Position numbers and translations under genes: made by a program. Source: Pomphorhynchus laevis (Eukaryota; Acanthocephala; Palaeacanthocephala; Echinorhynchida; Pomphorhynchidae). From it: 64,000 nt of DNA. Shown in pieces: positions 45,081-55,814 of this stretch; the first letter of the stretch is position 1; every line of letters begins with the position of its first letter. The notes under the pieces were generated by a model that had not been told where the DNA came from, did no database searches, and saw nothing but the letters and a program-made list of their open reading frames with translations. Location of the stretch: the NCBI GenBank assembly GCA_012934845.2, contig WNNJ02000176.1, positions 1-64,000 of the forward strand, given 5' to 3'.

Positions 45081-46254
45081 TTTATTTATTTCATCAAAGC
45101 TCAAGCGCGTCATAGTAACATGTTAGTATTCTCAAGCTACATTAAAATTATATGCATTATCATATATCCTCTCTGATAAAAGACATATGATTGTATCGAG
45201 CGTGGAGAAGCGCATTGTTGTATATACTCAGAAAGTTCAACTGATACCTTATAAATGAGCAACACACACCATATGACTTAATTACTAGAGCCTTGCATGA
45301 GGAAAATGAGAGAGGCAGTATCATAACTGTTAGTTTTAAAACACATTTTATCCACACGAGAACTATAATTCGATCAGTATCATAAATATTAAAATTATTT
45401 AAAATATTAAAATTACTGGTAAAGAAATCTACAATGATCATCTATTATTTTTGTTTTCCGATGAAGCAAAAATTTTTCGCATATTTATCCTGTTAAATAT
45501 GCGAAGGGATGTCTAATGTATACAAGAACATGAGAATTTCAATACAATTAAATGAGCATAAGGGATTTAATGTAATGTGACTACTGTTACACAGGTAGAG
45601 AAAATAGTAAGAAATTAGTTTCAGCTTCCTGTCTGCTATAAAAACCGGTATAATGTCATTTATATTCAAACAGTATATTGTACATGATGCCAAAGATAAT
45701 TCGGATTTATATTGGTAAAACTCATATGGATAATTTATTAATATGAAAAAAATATTACTTTGTCATTAATAGAAAAGCGAAATGAAATTTAATAACAACG
45801 GTTCAGGATCCAAATCAGGCTACAATTGATGGTTAATCCATATTCACTGCTAAATAACTGAATTATGATCATCAGCTTTATCAGTTTAATGTATCACTCT
45901 GAGACGCCCTAATCACTCAACAGTCATTGTCAGTCGGATAAAGCGGCTAAGGTGCGTTTGGACTGCTTCTTTTATAACTGTACTCATCATATTTAAACTC
46001 TTTTAAAAAATGTGATCTAAAATTATTTAAAATAATTTTTGTATTTTACTTTTAAACATGGATACCGAATAAGTTTGACTACAATAGTGATTACAAGCAG
46101 CAATAGCGAAAGACAAAGTTTAAATAAGCAAGTAGTTTTAATTTTATTTGTCTGTGTACATTAATAATTTCCGTTTATTTTATATTTTTTATAATCTAAT
46201 TATCGTATATTATATTCTACGAATTATGCATTCTTATATAATTTGTAGAAATTG
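45081..46254. other. AT-rich non-coding stretch
   Basis: No coding region or repeat I can support. Short frames on the minus strand near 45160-45700 lack motifs. Confidence 0.4.
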
Positions 46255-46320
46255 AACAAATCGAGAGATGTCAACGTAAAATTTGTAACAATAAATTTTA
46301 CATTGACTTCTCGATTTGTT
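46255..46320. repeat. Imperfect hairpin, ~29-bp arms
   Basis: AACAAATCGAGAGATGTCAAC... pairs with ...TTGACTTCTCGATTTGTT around a short AT-rich loop. The arms differ at a few positions. It could be a very short MITE or a folded relic. Confidence 0.6.
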
Positions 46321-46436
46321 TATTTTCTAAAAGCAATTGAGTCTGCTTTTATAATTTGTATGAAGTCGTTATTTTTTATCTTTAGCTTAAAAATTGCAAA
46401 TATGTGTACAGCGTAGCTAGTGCATAATCCATTCTA

Positions 46437-47077
46437 ATATTAATAACAGATTTTTTAAATAAAATATGTATTATTGAATACATAATGAGGGTTCCCGCAA
46501 ATGGCCCATATAACACAAAACTGTTCGATGTTCCGGATTTTGGGTACGTGCTGCTCTGATACACGTAGAAGCCATCTTTGCCAATTTGAAGCTCAATGCA
46601 GTGCGTAGTCGTTGAATGCATTCCCCATATTGTAAGCCATTATGGATTGCTGATTTTAACGCTACCCTCTGTAAGATTATTTGTGCACTCGGACCAACTC
46701 CTCCAAGAGATGACATGACCACTGGGTAGAATTTCGACAGTTCGATTCTAGCAATACGTTCCCCGTATTTGCTTTGCCTACGGTTTTCGTGGTAGACGTA
46801 GGGGTTCGATGTTCCCATAATGTAGGACGACGCCAAGTGGCTGAAAACACAGATGTCCATCATGGACCGGGTCGTCCTATCACCGAATAGGCCATCACAA
46901 CAAATGTCCGAGCGAGCATTGGGATTTCGACATGTGGAGGCGCTCGTGAAGATCAGGTGTTCTGGAACCCGCTGCAGTACTGGCTCTACTGTCACAGTGC
47001 ATCCTACTTTTGTGAGTTCTTCGGACAGAACATCACGGACTACATTGTGTCTGACAATGGGGATATTAATAACAGAT
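46437..47077 (-). mobile_element. 5'-truncated retroelement insertion with 15-bp target-site duplication
   Basis: A 611-bp body (46452-47062) lies between perfect direct repeats ATATTAATAACAGAT at 46437-46451 and 47063-47077. On the minus strand the body ends in ATTTAAAAAA, an A-rich tail, next to the repeat. These are the marks of a LINE inserted by target-primed reverse transcription and truncated at its 5' end. The coding part is described separately. Confidence 0.8.
46471..47062 (-). pseudogene. C-terminal region of an RT-element polyprotein (partial)
   Basis: The minus strand is open from the insertion's 5' edge: PIVRHNVVRDVLSEELTKVG, then the 174-codon stretch from 46995 to a stop at 46471. 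It contains MDICVFSHLASSY and KFYPVVMSSLGGVGPSAQ. The pattern RHN-x2-RD, DxxVF, F-x-P-x-V-x-S-x2-G-G-x-G is one I know from C-terminal parts of many invertebrate reverse-transcriptase proteins, where it follows the RT. The function of that domain is not clear to me, and the RT itself is cut off here. It is unrelated to LINE-A, -B or -C in this window. Confidence 0.6.
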
Positions 47078-47384
47078 AGAATTCATAAATACATTATTGG
47101 CTGCAGTGATGTACACTAAATTAAAAAATCGTTTTTGAAATAAATTTTTAGTTTTTTGAGATAACTTTTAAAATAAGCAATGACGCGAGAATGCATTGCT
47201 GTAATCATCATGTAAGTAAAATGAATTCCAACCACGGTCAAAGGAATACGAATAAAAAATACGCTTTTGCCCATTTAATAATAGATTGTCATATAAAAAT
47301 ACATGATTGAATAAATAAGTTAAACAAGATAATCATACTTTCTTCTTTACTAATTATATCTCTTCATTCAGCTAGTCCCAATTG

Positions 47385-47540
47385 TAAACTTTACGTCTCA
47401 GATTTGGAAGGATCTGAGCCTTTGTCCGCACCAACGCGCCGACCACCGACTGAACCATTCGGGGTCTATCACCCCCTAAGTATCCTGTCGACATGGGCTA
47501 TGATCGGTAATCTTGAGATGAGGAGCTTGCTAGCCTAGCA
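47385..47540 (-). mobile_element. LINE-A 3' fragment
   Basis: About 155 bp matching the LINE-A 3' region (GATCTGAGCC, GACTGAACCATTCGGGGTC, AGATGAGGAGCTTG). A very short 5'-truncated insertion or a leftover. PLE sequence begins immediately after it. Confidence 0.7.
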
Positions 47541-47549
47541 AGCATGTTT

Positions 47550-47945
47550 AAAATAAAACTAGAGTTTGAAAAGACTGGCGTAGTTTATAATTTCGCTTGT
47601 TTACCTTGTAAAAAGGTCTATATTGGTCAAACCGGAAGACCATTAGCTATACGCGCCAAAGAGCACTCTAACGTATTGAGGAAATGAGCACTCTAACGTA
47701 GGTGCTAAAAACATATAATAAAGATTGATCTAATTGCACCGCTAAGAAAGGAGAGTAACGCTATCAAACGGAAGATAATTGGATCTATGTACAATGAGAA
47801 CTTTAAAGACCACTTCATTACAAATAACATAGCGGATATCACCTTAAAACTTCCATTAAATATTGCTGCTAGAAACTTGATGATGCCAACTATTTCGCAG
47901 ATGGACAATGGTTAAAACTATACATTAAAGTGTTGAATTAAATTG
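47550..47945 (+). pseudogene. PLE GIY-YIG endonuclease remnant
   Basis: From about 47560 the frame reads EKTGVVYNFACLPCKK, then VYIGQTGRPLAIRAKEHSN. This is the PLE nuclease signature: a CxxC pair before YIGQT, then R-x-L-x-x-R-x-x-EH, where the Arg and Glu belong to the GIY-YIG active site. The first half of the module is 'VYNF' where GIY stands in other families, as is common in PLEs. The frame breaks downstream. A region with NIAARNLMMPTISQ-like residues ends near 47916. The RT that should precede it is absent, so this is a 5'-truncated PLE copy. Confidence 0.75.
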
Positions 47946-48035
47946 GGCTTTATTTTATTTTCTCTCCTCTAATTTCGTGTTATATATTTATCGTGCTAGA
48001 ACTGTCAATTTTACTTGTATATTTCAGACACCAAA

Positions 48036-48066
48036 GCTGACGTGCCAAAGCGCCGTCGAAATATTA
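48036..48066 (+). ncRNA. Hammerhead-like motif after PLE endonuclease
   Basis: CTGACGT (one base off CUGANGA) is followed by GCC-rich pairing sequence and GTCGAAATATTA, giving the CUGANGA, stem II, GAAA order. The last A of the first core segment is T, so it is probably inactive. Its position about 90 bp after the end of the PLE coding remnant fits a PLE terminal repeat. Confidence 0.45.
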
Positions 48067-48319
48067 GATTATAACCAAATAAATCACAATGTTTCCTCGC
48101 CTTCTAACAATTTAAATTGTTATTATTGTAAAAGTTCTCAAACCTTAAAAAAGTTTGAGATCTAAAGTAAATACAATTTCCAGATCAGATTCAGATTGAC
48201 TCGCTCCGCTCAACGAAAAATTTTAACAGCATAAATACACAAACAAAAAATTTAAACAGCTTAAACACACAACAAGGAGCGCAGTTTTAAAAATTGTAAA
48301 CTATCGCAACCTACAGTTA

Positions 48320-49459
48320 ATGGGAGCCAAGAAGAAAAATCTACCAAAAGCCAAGCGAGCAATCTCTGTTGATACCGATAAAACCGGCAAGCTCGAGAAC
48401 ATACAAGTGGAATGCTCCGCTAGCGGCTGTCAAATCTGGACATCAGTAACACATAATTGTGCTTTGGGTCAGGAAACTTGTGGCGGGCCACCGTTCTACT
48501 GCGGATTCTGTGCGGCGAAACAAATCAACTTGTTAATAAAACGCTTAGAGCAATTGGAAATGACAACGCAGCATGATCGAATTTCTCAAATTTCTGATAA
48601 ATCTACTGAGACCGTAAAGGAGCCGCAAATTGTATCGCAGCAAGATGGATTTTGTCAAGTTTATGATAAATCTACCGAGACAGTGACGGAGCCGCAAATT
48701 GTTACAACTAATGTATTTTCACTCCCCGACACCCCACGTCCCGTCCTTCCTGTCTCGTTTCTCAATAACTTGCATCCATCAATCAAAATCACCTCCACCA
48801 ACCTCCACTATCCTTCCACTCATAACCTTTCCTCACATCGCTTGCCACCCTCTTTATTATCATTATCCTCTATGTCTCCCGTCGTCAAACCAAATCCCTC
48901 CAAATCATCAACTGCCAGCTCTTCTATCGTGATCTCACCTACTCACGTCAGTCGTCCTCCTTTACGGAAGCGCTTTGCTTCTCGCGATCGTTGCGTCATT
49001 GTTACTAATATCACGCCTTCTAACTCCTTATCTCCAGAAGCACGTCTGGACCACGATGTTTCCGCCTTCAGATCCATCCTCTCAACTATTGTTCCTGCGG
49101 ATAAACCATCCTTTTTCAAGGACATTTCTCCTGTCGCATTCATCCGTCTAAACAAATCTTCTCAATCTAATCCTTCCCAGCCCCCTCTCCTAAAAATTGT
49201 TTTCAAGCATCGCTCTCACGCGTCTTCTGTCCTCTCTCAACGATTCAAACTCATGTCATCTTCAACCACTCGAATTTTCCCCGATCGCGCCCCTTCCGAA
49301 ATCGCTCAAATCTCTTCAGCCCGCATCGAAAAACGCCGTCGCGAGGAAAACGGCGAAACATCACTCGCCATCCGAAACATAGACGGAAATTTTCAAGTTG
49401 TCCACACCCGTCCAAAAATTCGATGGCGCTCCATCTCTCCTATGTGTCTTCTCCACTAG
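48320..49459 (+). CDS. LINE-B ORF1 with PHD-like zinc motif
   Basis: 379 residues, intact, starting MGAKKKN. Near residues 34-70 is a Cys/His cluster: CSASGCQIW, then H, C, C and FYCGFC. It resembles the PHD-like finger found in some CR1 ORF1 proteins. Two short imperfect repeats (DKSTETVKEPQIVSQQDG and DKSTETVTEPQIVTT) follow, then a Ser/Pro-rich region. The C-terminal part ends RNIDGNFQVVHTRPKIRW, closely matched by LINE-C ORF1 (RNFQVIRRRPFVRW). Likely role: RNA binding and particle assembly for retrotransposition. Confidence 0.8.
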   Translation: MGAKKKNLPKAKRAISVDTDKTGKLENIQVECSASGCQIWTSVTHNCALGQETCGGPPFYCGFCAAKQINLLIKRLEQLEMTTQHDRISQISDKSTETVKEPQIVSQQDGFCQVYDKSTETVTEPQIVTTNVFSLPDTPRPVLPVSFLNNLHPSIKITSTNLHYPSTHNLSSHRLPPSLLSLSSMSPVVKPNPSKSSTASSSIVISPTHVSRPPLRKRFASRDRCVIVTNITPSNSLSPEARLDHDVSAFRSILSTIVPADKPSFFKDISPVAFIRLNKSSQSNPSQPPLLKIVFKHRSHASSVLSQRFKLMSSSTTRIFPDRAPSEIAQISSARIEKRRREENGETSLAIRNIDGNFQVVHTRPKIRWRSISPMCLLH

Positions 49460-52347
49460 TCTCTTTCGCCACAGCACACAGTTTCCGCCTCGGTCTCCTC
49501 AACACTAGATCTATTCTCAATAAATCCGATCTTATCCTCAACCTATTCACCAAGCAATCCATCGATCTCTTCTGCCTCACCGAATCCTGGCACTCAGATT
49601 CCGACGACCTTTCCATTCGCCGTCTGCTCTCTGCCGGTTGCTCCCTAGTCGAATCCGCCCGTCCCCTCAGCTCATGCCCTTCTAAATTCTCTAATCATGG
49701 CGGCATCGTCGCATTCGCGCGTCACCCCGCGTCTCTTCGCAAAATCAATCCCCCTTTCAGTCTTTGCTCTTTTGAATTGCTCACTTGTCGTTATTCTAAC
49801 CCGATCACTCTAGATCTCGCCATTGTATACCGTCCTGGTTCATCAGCTCCTACTGCCTTATTTTTTACCGAACTCGCTGACCTCCTTTCTCATTGTTCTT
49901 TGTCCTCAATCCCTTCACTCGTTCTAGGCGACTTCAATATCCGCCTAGACCGCCCCTCTTCCACAGATTCCATCCGCTTCATCAACATTCTATCCAACTA
50001 CAATTACAAACTAATCTCCACTGCCCCCACACATATACTTGGCGGGGCACTCGACATCATCGCTGTCCCCGATCATTTTGCTGCCCACACCTCACTGTCC
50101 ATCTCTGATCCTGGTCTATCCGATCACTTTCTTATCACCCTTGATCTCGCTCGGAACCACACCCTTCCTCACACACCTACAATCCTACGTCGCCCTTGGA
50201 GAAATCTTGACCTCTCCCTTCTCCGCTCTGCCTTACTCAAGTCGTCTCTATCATTACCCACAATAACATATTCATCTCCTCACGATCTCGCCTTTCTTTT
50301 CGACTCTGAACTCACATCCACTCTCGATATTCTCTTGCCCTTCAAATCTCACCCACACCGTCGCTTGCACCGTGCCCCATGGTTTGACATCCAATGCCTA
50401 CTCTCAAAGCGTCGACTCCGCCATGCTTTTCGAGTCTATCACCGCTCTCTCAGACGCGATTTCCGCTCGATCACTCCGTCTTTCCGTGATTTCTATATTG
50501 CTCTTCGCCGGTCTCATCTCCACCTACTACGTACCAAATGCAACTCCTTCTGGCAGCATAAAATCATCACTTCATTCAACTCTAAGACTCTCTGGCATAC
50601 TTTTAACTTAATCCTGGCTCGTTCCTCTACGCCTTGCGACATCAATGCTAATGATTATTCGTCATTTCTCCAGACTAAAGTATCCACGCTGCTCTCTCAC
50701 ACCCCGGTCTCCATCCTATCCCACTCTGCCCAGTCTAATCTCATCCTTCCGGAACTCTTTCATCTTCTCCCTGTATCACCTACAGAAGTATCATCTGTCC
50801 TCATGTCCTTGCCCAACAAAACCTCACCTGCCGATCCTCTGCCTACCCACATATTAAAATCTATATGCTCATCGATATCCCCATTTCTCACAACCTTGTT
50901 TAACTCGTCCATCCGCAGTCGTATCTTCCCTTCACACTGGAAATCCGCAATCGTTCGTCCCCTCCTTAAGAAACAATCGCTCGACCCCTCCCTTCCTTCT
51001 AGCTATCGCCCCATTTCACTACTCCCTACTCTTTCAAAGCTCTTAGAACGCCTCATCTTAATACAAATCAACGCTTATCTCTCCTCATCCAATCTGTACC
51101 CTCCTTTCCAATCCGCTTTCCGCTCTAATCACTCGACAGAAATCGCATGCATAAAAGTGTACAACGACTTACTCATTTCTCGAGACAAGGCTCTATATAG
51201 TGTTCTCATCTCCCTCGACCTCTCCGTCCTCGAAATTGTCGACCACTCCGTCCTCCTTTCTCGCCTTCGTTATGATTACGGCTTTTCTTCCTCCTCCGTA
51301 GCTTGGTTCGCCTCATATCTATCCGACCGTTCCTTTCGCGTCTGTTCTAATTCATCATCCTCCCCTCCCATTCCTATTTTTTGCGGGGTTCCACAAGGTT
51401 CAGTCCTAGGTCCCCTGCTTTTCTCTCTTTTGCTTGGCGATCTCTCTCCATTTATCAAACCTTACTCCTTTAACGTCATGCAATACGCCGATGACATTCT
51501 AATCTATGCTCATGCACCCGCACATCGCATACACGATATCGGCATTTCTGCCTCCAACTGTCTTTCTTCTATCTACAAACGTCTCTCCAATCTCCATCTC
51601 GTTCTAAACGCCGAAAAGTCCAAAATAATGTGGATCCTTCCCCGTAAACCAAGCATATCTCCTCCCATTGTATCTTTTGCCTCATCGATCATCCCTATAG
51701 TCCACAATCTCACTTTCTTAGGCTTCCATTTCGATGATCACCTTTCCCTTAAACCCTTCGTCCGTGACAAGGTCCGCTCGTCTAGCTTAATTCTTCGTGA
51801 CATCCGCCGTATCCGCCCCCTTATCGACTTCCGTTCTTGTATGTCTCTTCTTTCATCGCTTCTTTTCCCTAAAATCGATTACTGCCTTAGCCTTTTCGCC
51901 AATTCTCCAAAATCCATCATCCTACCCCTACAACGAATAATCAACACCGCCGTTCGAGTGCTCTTTCGTCTCCGTCGCTTCGACCACACATCCACATATT
52001 TTGCCCAACTCTCCTGGCCCACCATCCACATCCGCATCAAACTCCGCCTTCTTCTCGTTACCTTTCGTCTCATCGCTGTCGGCTCCCCATCGTTCATCAA
52101 CCTTCCTTTCTTAGACGATACTCACCCCAACTCGCTATCGCTTCGTTCCTGTCATACCCTCTTACTCCACGTTCCTAATTACTTCAACAACTACGGTCTC
52201 CGATCCTTCCTCGTCGCCGCCTCACTGGCCTGGAATCAACTCCCTCTCGACGTCTGCCGCGCCCCCTCCTTTATCACATTCAAACACCTCCTCCGTTCAC
52301 ACTTCTCGACACCTGATTCACAGTTTTGTTTTGTTGTGGTCATGTAA
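49423..52347 (+). CDS. LINE-B ORF2, endonuclease and reverse transcriptase
   Basis: 974 residues with no interruption. An APE-type endonuclease occupies about residues 20-235: LLNTRSI, CLTESW, VYRPG, LGDFNIRLD near 169 and LSDHFLITL. The RT shows YRPISLLPTLSKLLERL, motif A SLDLSVLEIVDHS near 598, motif B GVPQGSVLGPLLF near 655 and motif C YADDILIY near 688. Motif A keeps the catalytic Asp, but the usual SAAFD is replaced by a one-residue-shorter SVLE, which may impair activity. The start overlaps the end of ORF1 by 37 bp, so coupled reinitiation is plausible. The coding strand is strikingly pyrimidine-rich (Ser, Leu and Pro codons), unlike the AT-rich surroundings. Confidence 0.85.
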   Translation: MALHLSYVSSPLVSFATAHSFRLGLLNTRSILNKSDLILNLFTKQSIDLFCLTESWHSDSDDLSIRRLLSAGCSLVESARPLSSCPSKFSNHGGIVAFARHPASLRKINPPFSLCSFELLTCRYSNPITLDLAIVYRPGSSAPTALFFTELADLLSHCSLSSIPSLVLGDFNIRLDRPSSTDSIRFINILSNYNYKLISTAPTHILGGALDIIAVPDHFAAHTSLSISDPGLSDHFLITLDLARNHTLPHTPTILRRPWRNLDLSLLRSALLKSSLSLPTITYSSPHDLAFLFDSELTSTLDILLPFKSHPHRRLHRAPWFDIQCLLSKRRLRHAFRVYHRSLRRDFRSITPSFRDFYIALRRSHLHLLRTKCNSFWQHKIITSFNSKTLWHTFNLILARSSTPCDINANDYSSFLQTKVSTLLSHTPVSILSHSAQSNLILPELFHLLPVSPTEVSSVLMSLPNKTSPADPLPTHILKSICSSISPFLTTLFNSSIRSRIFPSHWKSAIVRPLLKKQSLDPSLPSSYRPISLLPTLSKLLERLILIQINAYLSSSNLYPPFQSAFRSNHSTEIACIKVYNDLLISRDKALYSVLISLDLSVLEIVDHSVLLSRLRYDYGFSSSSVAWFASYLSDRSFRVCSNSSSSPPIPIFCGVPQGSVLGPLLFSLLLGDLSPFIKPYSFNVMQYADDILIYAHAPAHRIHDIGISASNCLSSIYKRLSNLHLVLNAEKSKIMWILPRKPSISPPIVSFASSIIPIVHNLTFLGFHFDDHLSLKPFVRDKVRSSSLILRDIRRIRPLIDFRSCMSLLSSLLFPKIDYCLSLFANSPKSIILPLQRIINTAVRVLFRLRRFDHTSTYFAQLSWPTIHIRIKLRLLLVTFRLIAVGSPSFINLPFLDDTHPNSLSLRSCHTLLLHVPNYFNNYGLRSFLVAASLAWNQLPLDVCRAPSFITFKHLLRSHFSTPDSQFCFVVVM

Positions 52348-52390
52348 GCGTGCGCTGGCACGCATTTGCCACGTTAAAATAAATCCTTTT

Positions 52391-52929
52391 TTTAAGTTGT
52401 TATATTGTAACATAACTTTATATTACTTGATTTTGATTTTAACTAAAAAACTATATCGTTAAAGGTGTGTTATCTTCTATTTTGTTACATAAAGTGTACG
52501 AAATTAACAATCCCAATTTATTGAATCGAATATATAATTATAATCGAGAAATACGTAAGAATATTATAAGAATATAATGTAAGTGCAAATGTATATAGCA
52601 CATTGTAGTTCTTTCTTATTCCAATAATCTCAATTGGGTCATTAAAACCATCATTAAGAATTGATTTTTTTTCTAAATATTAAATTTTAGTAAAAATACA
52701 ATTCCTGATTATGGTTGAACGACTGAGCTCGTTAGCTTTATACCTTTTCTAAATAAGAAGAATAAAAATATTATATTTCCTTTTTATTGTGAGCATGTTA
52801 AGTTCATGCTGAAGATTTCAGGTTGATATCATCGAAAATCCGTGCATATATATTGCATGGATTACCATTTTTTTATATTATTATAACATACAAGACTATA
52901 GCCATGCAGCTGTTTTGTCTGCTCACAGT
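52391..52929. other. Spacer between LINE-B and LINE-C
   Basis: AT-rich, without recognised features. Confidence 0.5.
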
Positions 52930-52955
52930 AAAACCAATTTTATGTCAGCAAAAAC

Positions 52956-55745
52956 TTAATCCGGATACACGATATTGAAATTAGAATCTGTGCAAAACCA
53001 TGTAATTAGCGTTTTCTTGAAATGCACTCTATTTGATATGTTGATGATATTCTCCGGAAGTTTGTTCCAAGGCCTCACTGCTCGATGAGAAAGGCGATAT
53101 AGTCTTCCAAGTTTGCCGTGATGCAGGGTCCTCACAGTAAGAGAGTGACCTCGTTTAGTAGTTCGCTGGCTTTGCTGAATACAGTCGACCGGGAATCCGT
53201 CACGCTCGAATAACATATCCCTAAAACAAAATATCAAGACATACTATACTAGTACGGACTGAAGGAACTCCTATATTGCGCAAGCGGTCCTTATAAGACA
53301 ATTTCCTGATGGAATGGCACGATCTCGTCAACCTACGGATGAGATTTTTAAGCTCATTCATCTCACCACGTGTACATGGAAATACTGCAGGGATACAATA
53401 TTCAATAATAGGACGAATAAGTGAATTATATATTATTTTAAGACAGGAAGCCGATGGATTACAAAAACACCTCCGGACCACATAGCTAAGTTTCCTGGTC
53501 GTTTGGATGATTCTGTCCGTGTTTGGACGACTCTTCAATGACTCGTGCACAAGTATTCCCAAATCTCTTGTGCATTGTACCTGCGTAATTGTCTCGGAAC
53601 CTAATTTATATCTAAAAGGAAATTTCTTATGTCCTAAGTGCATGTGGCAGCACTTTGATATATTTAACATCAGTCCTGTCTCATTACTCCACCTAACAAT
53701 ATTATCTAAATCTTCCTGGAGCAGAAAACAGTCATGATACGATTGAATGCACAGCCATAACTTGAAGTCATCCGCAAACGCTAGGATTTTGCATCTCAGT
53801 CTTAATAACAGATCCTGAAGGAAAATGTTGAACAGTAAAGGGCCGAGAACCGTACCTTGAGGCACTCCGGCACAAACATGACGTTGTGAAGAAACACTAC
53901 TGCCTAGCCTCACTTGATATGACCGACCCTTCAAGAACGAACTAATCCAACGAACTACATGGGGATCGATACCGTATTTAGACAAAACTACTAGCAGAGG
54001 ATCATGTGGTACTTGGTCAAACGCCCGGCTAAAATCGATAAAAATTACATCGACCCCACACCCATCCGCTACTACATCTGCCCAATTTTCACGAGCCATA
54101 ATTAAATTACTAAGGCATGATCGACCAGTTCGAAATCCATGTTGAGAAGGGTGCAGAAGTTTAAATCTATCCATATGAGAAGTTATGTATTTATGCACGA
54201 ACCTTTCAAGGCATTTACATACAACGCTTGTCAGACTTACAGGACGATAATTGGACGGGTCTTCTCTGTTCCCTTTTTTGTATATAGGAGTAATGTGAGA
54301 TCGCTTCCACTGATCAGGGATATATGATGTACATAGAGACATGTTAAACATCTCTGATAATGGGAATGCTAGCAGGTCATGGAGTTTTTGAAGAATAAAA
54401 GTATGAATGTCGTCCGGCCCAGCCGACGTGTAACAAGATAATTTACGCAATTCCCGTGATACTTCTGCTGGAGAAATTAATGGCATATGGGAGACGAATG
54501 TCTCAGGAATTTGCGCTGGACGAAAATCTGTAATTGGAGTGGGACAAATAAGATCAAAGGCCTCTGCCAACATACTCACAACTTCATCAGGATCTCTTGC
54601 AATCTTACCGTCATGGGTCAAAAGGGAAATTGATGAAATAACTTTTCTACTTTTATTTACATAGCTCCAGAACGGTTTGGAAGAAACTTTATATAATTCC
54701 AGGATTTTCGATTCGTGCTTTTGCCTCTTCAATAATTTCATGTAGTTGAAGCGACGACGATACTGTAGATATTCTAACCGAAGTGCCTGATTATTCAGAG
54801 ATGATTTAAAGAGTTTATTCCGTTTTCTTAAAAGTCCCACTAACTCATCGTCAAACCAAGCAGGCTTGCGTTTAGCAAGGTTTTGTAAGGGTTTCAATGG
54901 AGCGACGCAGTCTGTGATATATTTGAGGGAAGCTAATAACGTATCCCAATCACGGACATGGGTAATGTCACTATTGTGAAGACCCGTTCTAATTGCGAGC
55001 GTACGTAATAAATCAATATCCACTTTGTACCAGTTACGTTTCAGATGTTTAGTTTCGGCAGGGGAGACATTGACAAGAGCACTAGAAGTAAACTTAATGA
55101 CAAGATGGTCACTAAGACCTATGGGAGGATCATATTGAATTTCATGGACATCTAGTAGAGATTTACTAAAAACTAAATCTAGCAAGGAAGAACTATGTCC
55201 GATAAACCTGGTTGTCTGAGCCATGTGTTGTGTAAGAGATAGATCATCAACGAGAAAGTTCCATAATTCGGTATCCAAATGGCATCCACCTTGATGACAT
55301 TTGAAAGGAGTATTCCTTTTTATACTAGGAATATTGAAGTCTCCAGGAAGGATAAAATTTGACGACTTTGTGAGATCAGTATGATACTCAATTAAACTTG
55401 GTGATAAGCAAGATGTGCGTGGAGCACGATAGCATACACAAATGGTCATGGTGATGTCACTTGATTCTATCATTAAAGAAAGTAACTCCATTCGTCCGAC
55501 GCAATATGACATGGAGTTTCTTACGATAATTCTGTTAGCGACGTAAAAGGCAACTCCACCACCTCTACATTTATCATGTCGGTCTGTTCTAAATAATGAG
55601 AAGCCAGGGATGGCAACACAAGCATCACTAATCCCACTGTGAAGCCAAGTTTCAGTAATTGCAAAAATCGACATATTGCTGTTTGACAAATAACAACTGA
55701 ACTCATCAAACTTCGAAACTAAGCTGCGAACGTTAGAACATGCAA
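52956..55745 (-). pseudogene. LINE-C ORF2, endonuclease and reverse transcriptase, C-terminal frameshift
   Basis: The homology begins upstream of the first ATG (55689): the frame is open back to about 55757 and encodes LKIACSNVRSLVSKFDEF, the first strand of the endonuclease. Further motifs are ITETWLHSG, GDFNIP and LSDHLVIKF. The RT has YRPVSLTSVVCKCLERF, FIDFSRAFDQVPHD (motif A), GVPQGTVLGPLLF (motif B) and FADDFKLWL (motif C, with Phe in place of Tyr). The main frame ends at 53221. The last ~90 residues (SHRAVRPWNKLPENI) continue in another frame to 52956, so one frameshift lies near 53225. Otherwise long and well preserved. Confidence 0.8.
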
Positions 55746-55814
55746 TTTTCAGGGGATGTCTACTACTATTCTTTTAAGTCTCATGCAGGACACCATGGAA
55801 TATAATTAAGTCAC

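Larger units (their letters stand above)
48200..52390 (+). mobile_element. LINE-B, CR1-like, both ORFs open
   Basis: 5' UTR (from about 48180-48200), ORF1 (48320-49459), ORF2 (49423-52347) overlapping ORF1 by 37 bp in another frame, and a ~45-bp 3' UTR with a GCGTGCGCTGGCACGC hairpin and an AAAATAAAT-type end. The CR1 group call rests on the endonuclease start (NTRSI...CLTESW), RT motif spacing and the zinc motif in ORF1. I could not find clear target-site duplications, as is common for CR1. Copies of this family are otherwise absent from the window. Confidence 0.85.

Noticed and set aside
49893-52100. Alternative-frame ORFs within LINE-B
   Set aside because: Explained by the pyrimidine-rich coding strand, which has few stops in other frames.
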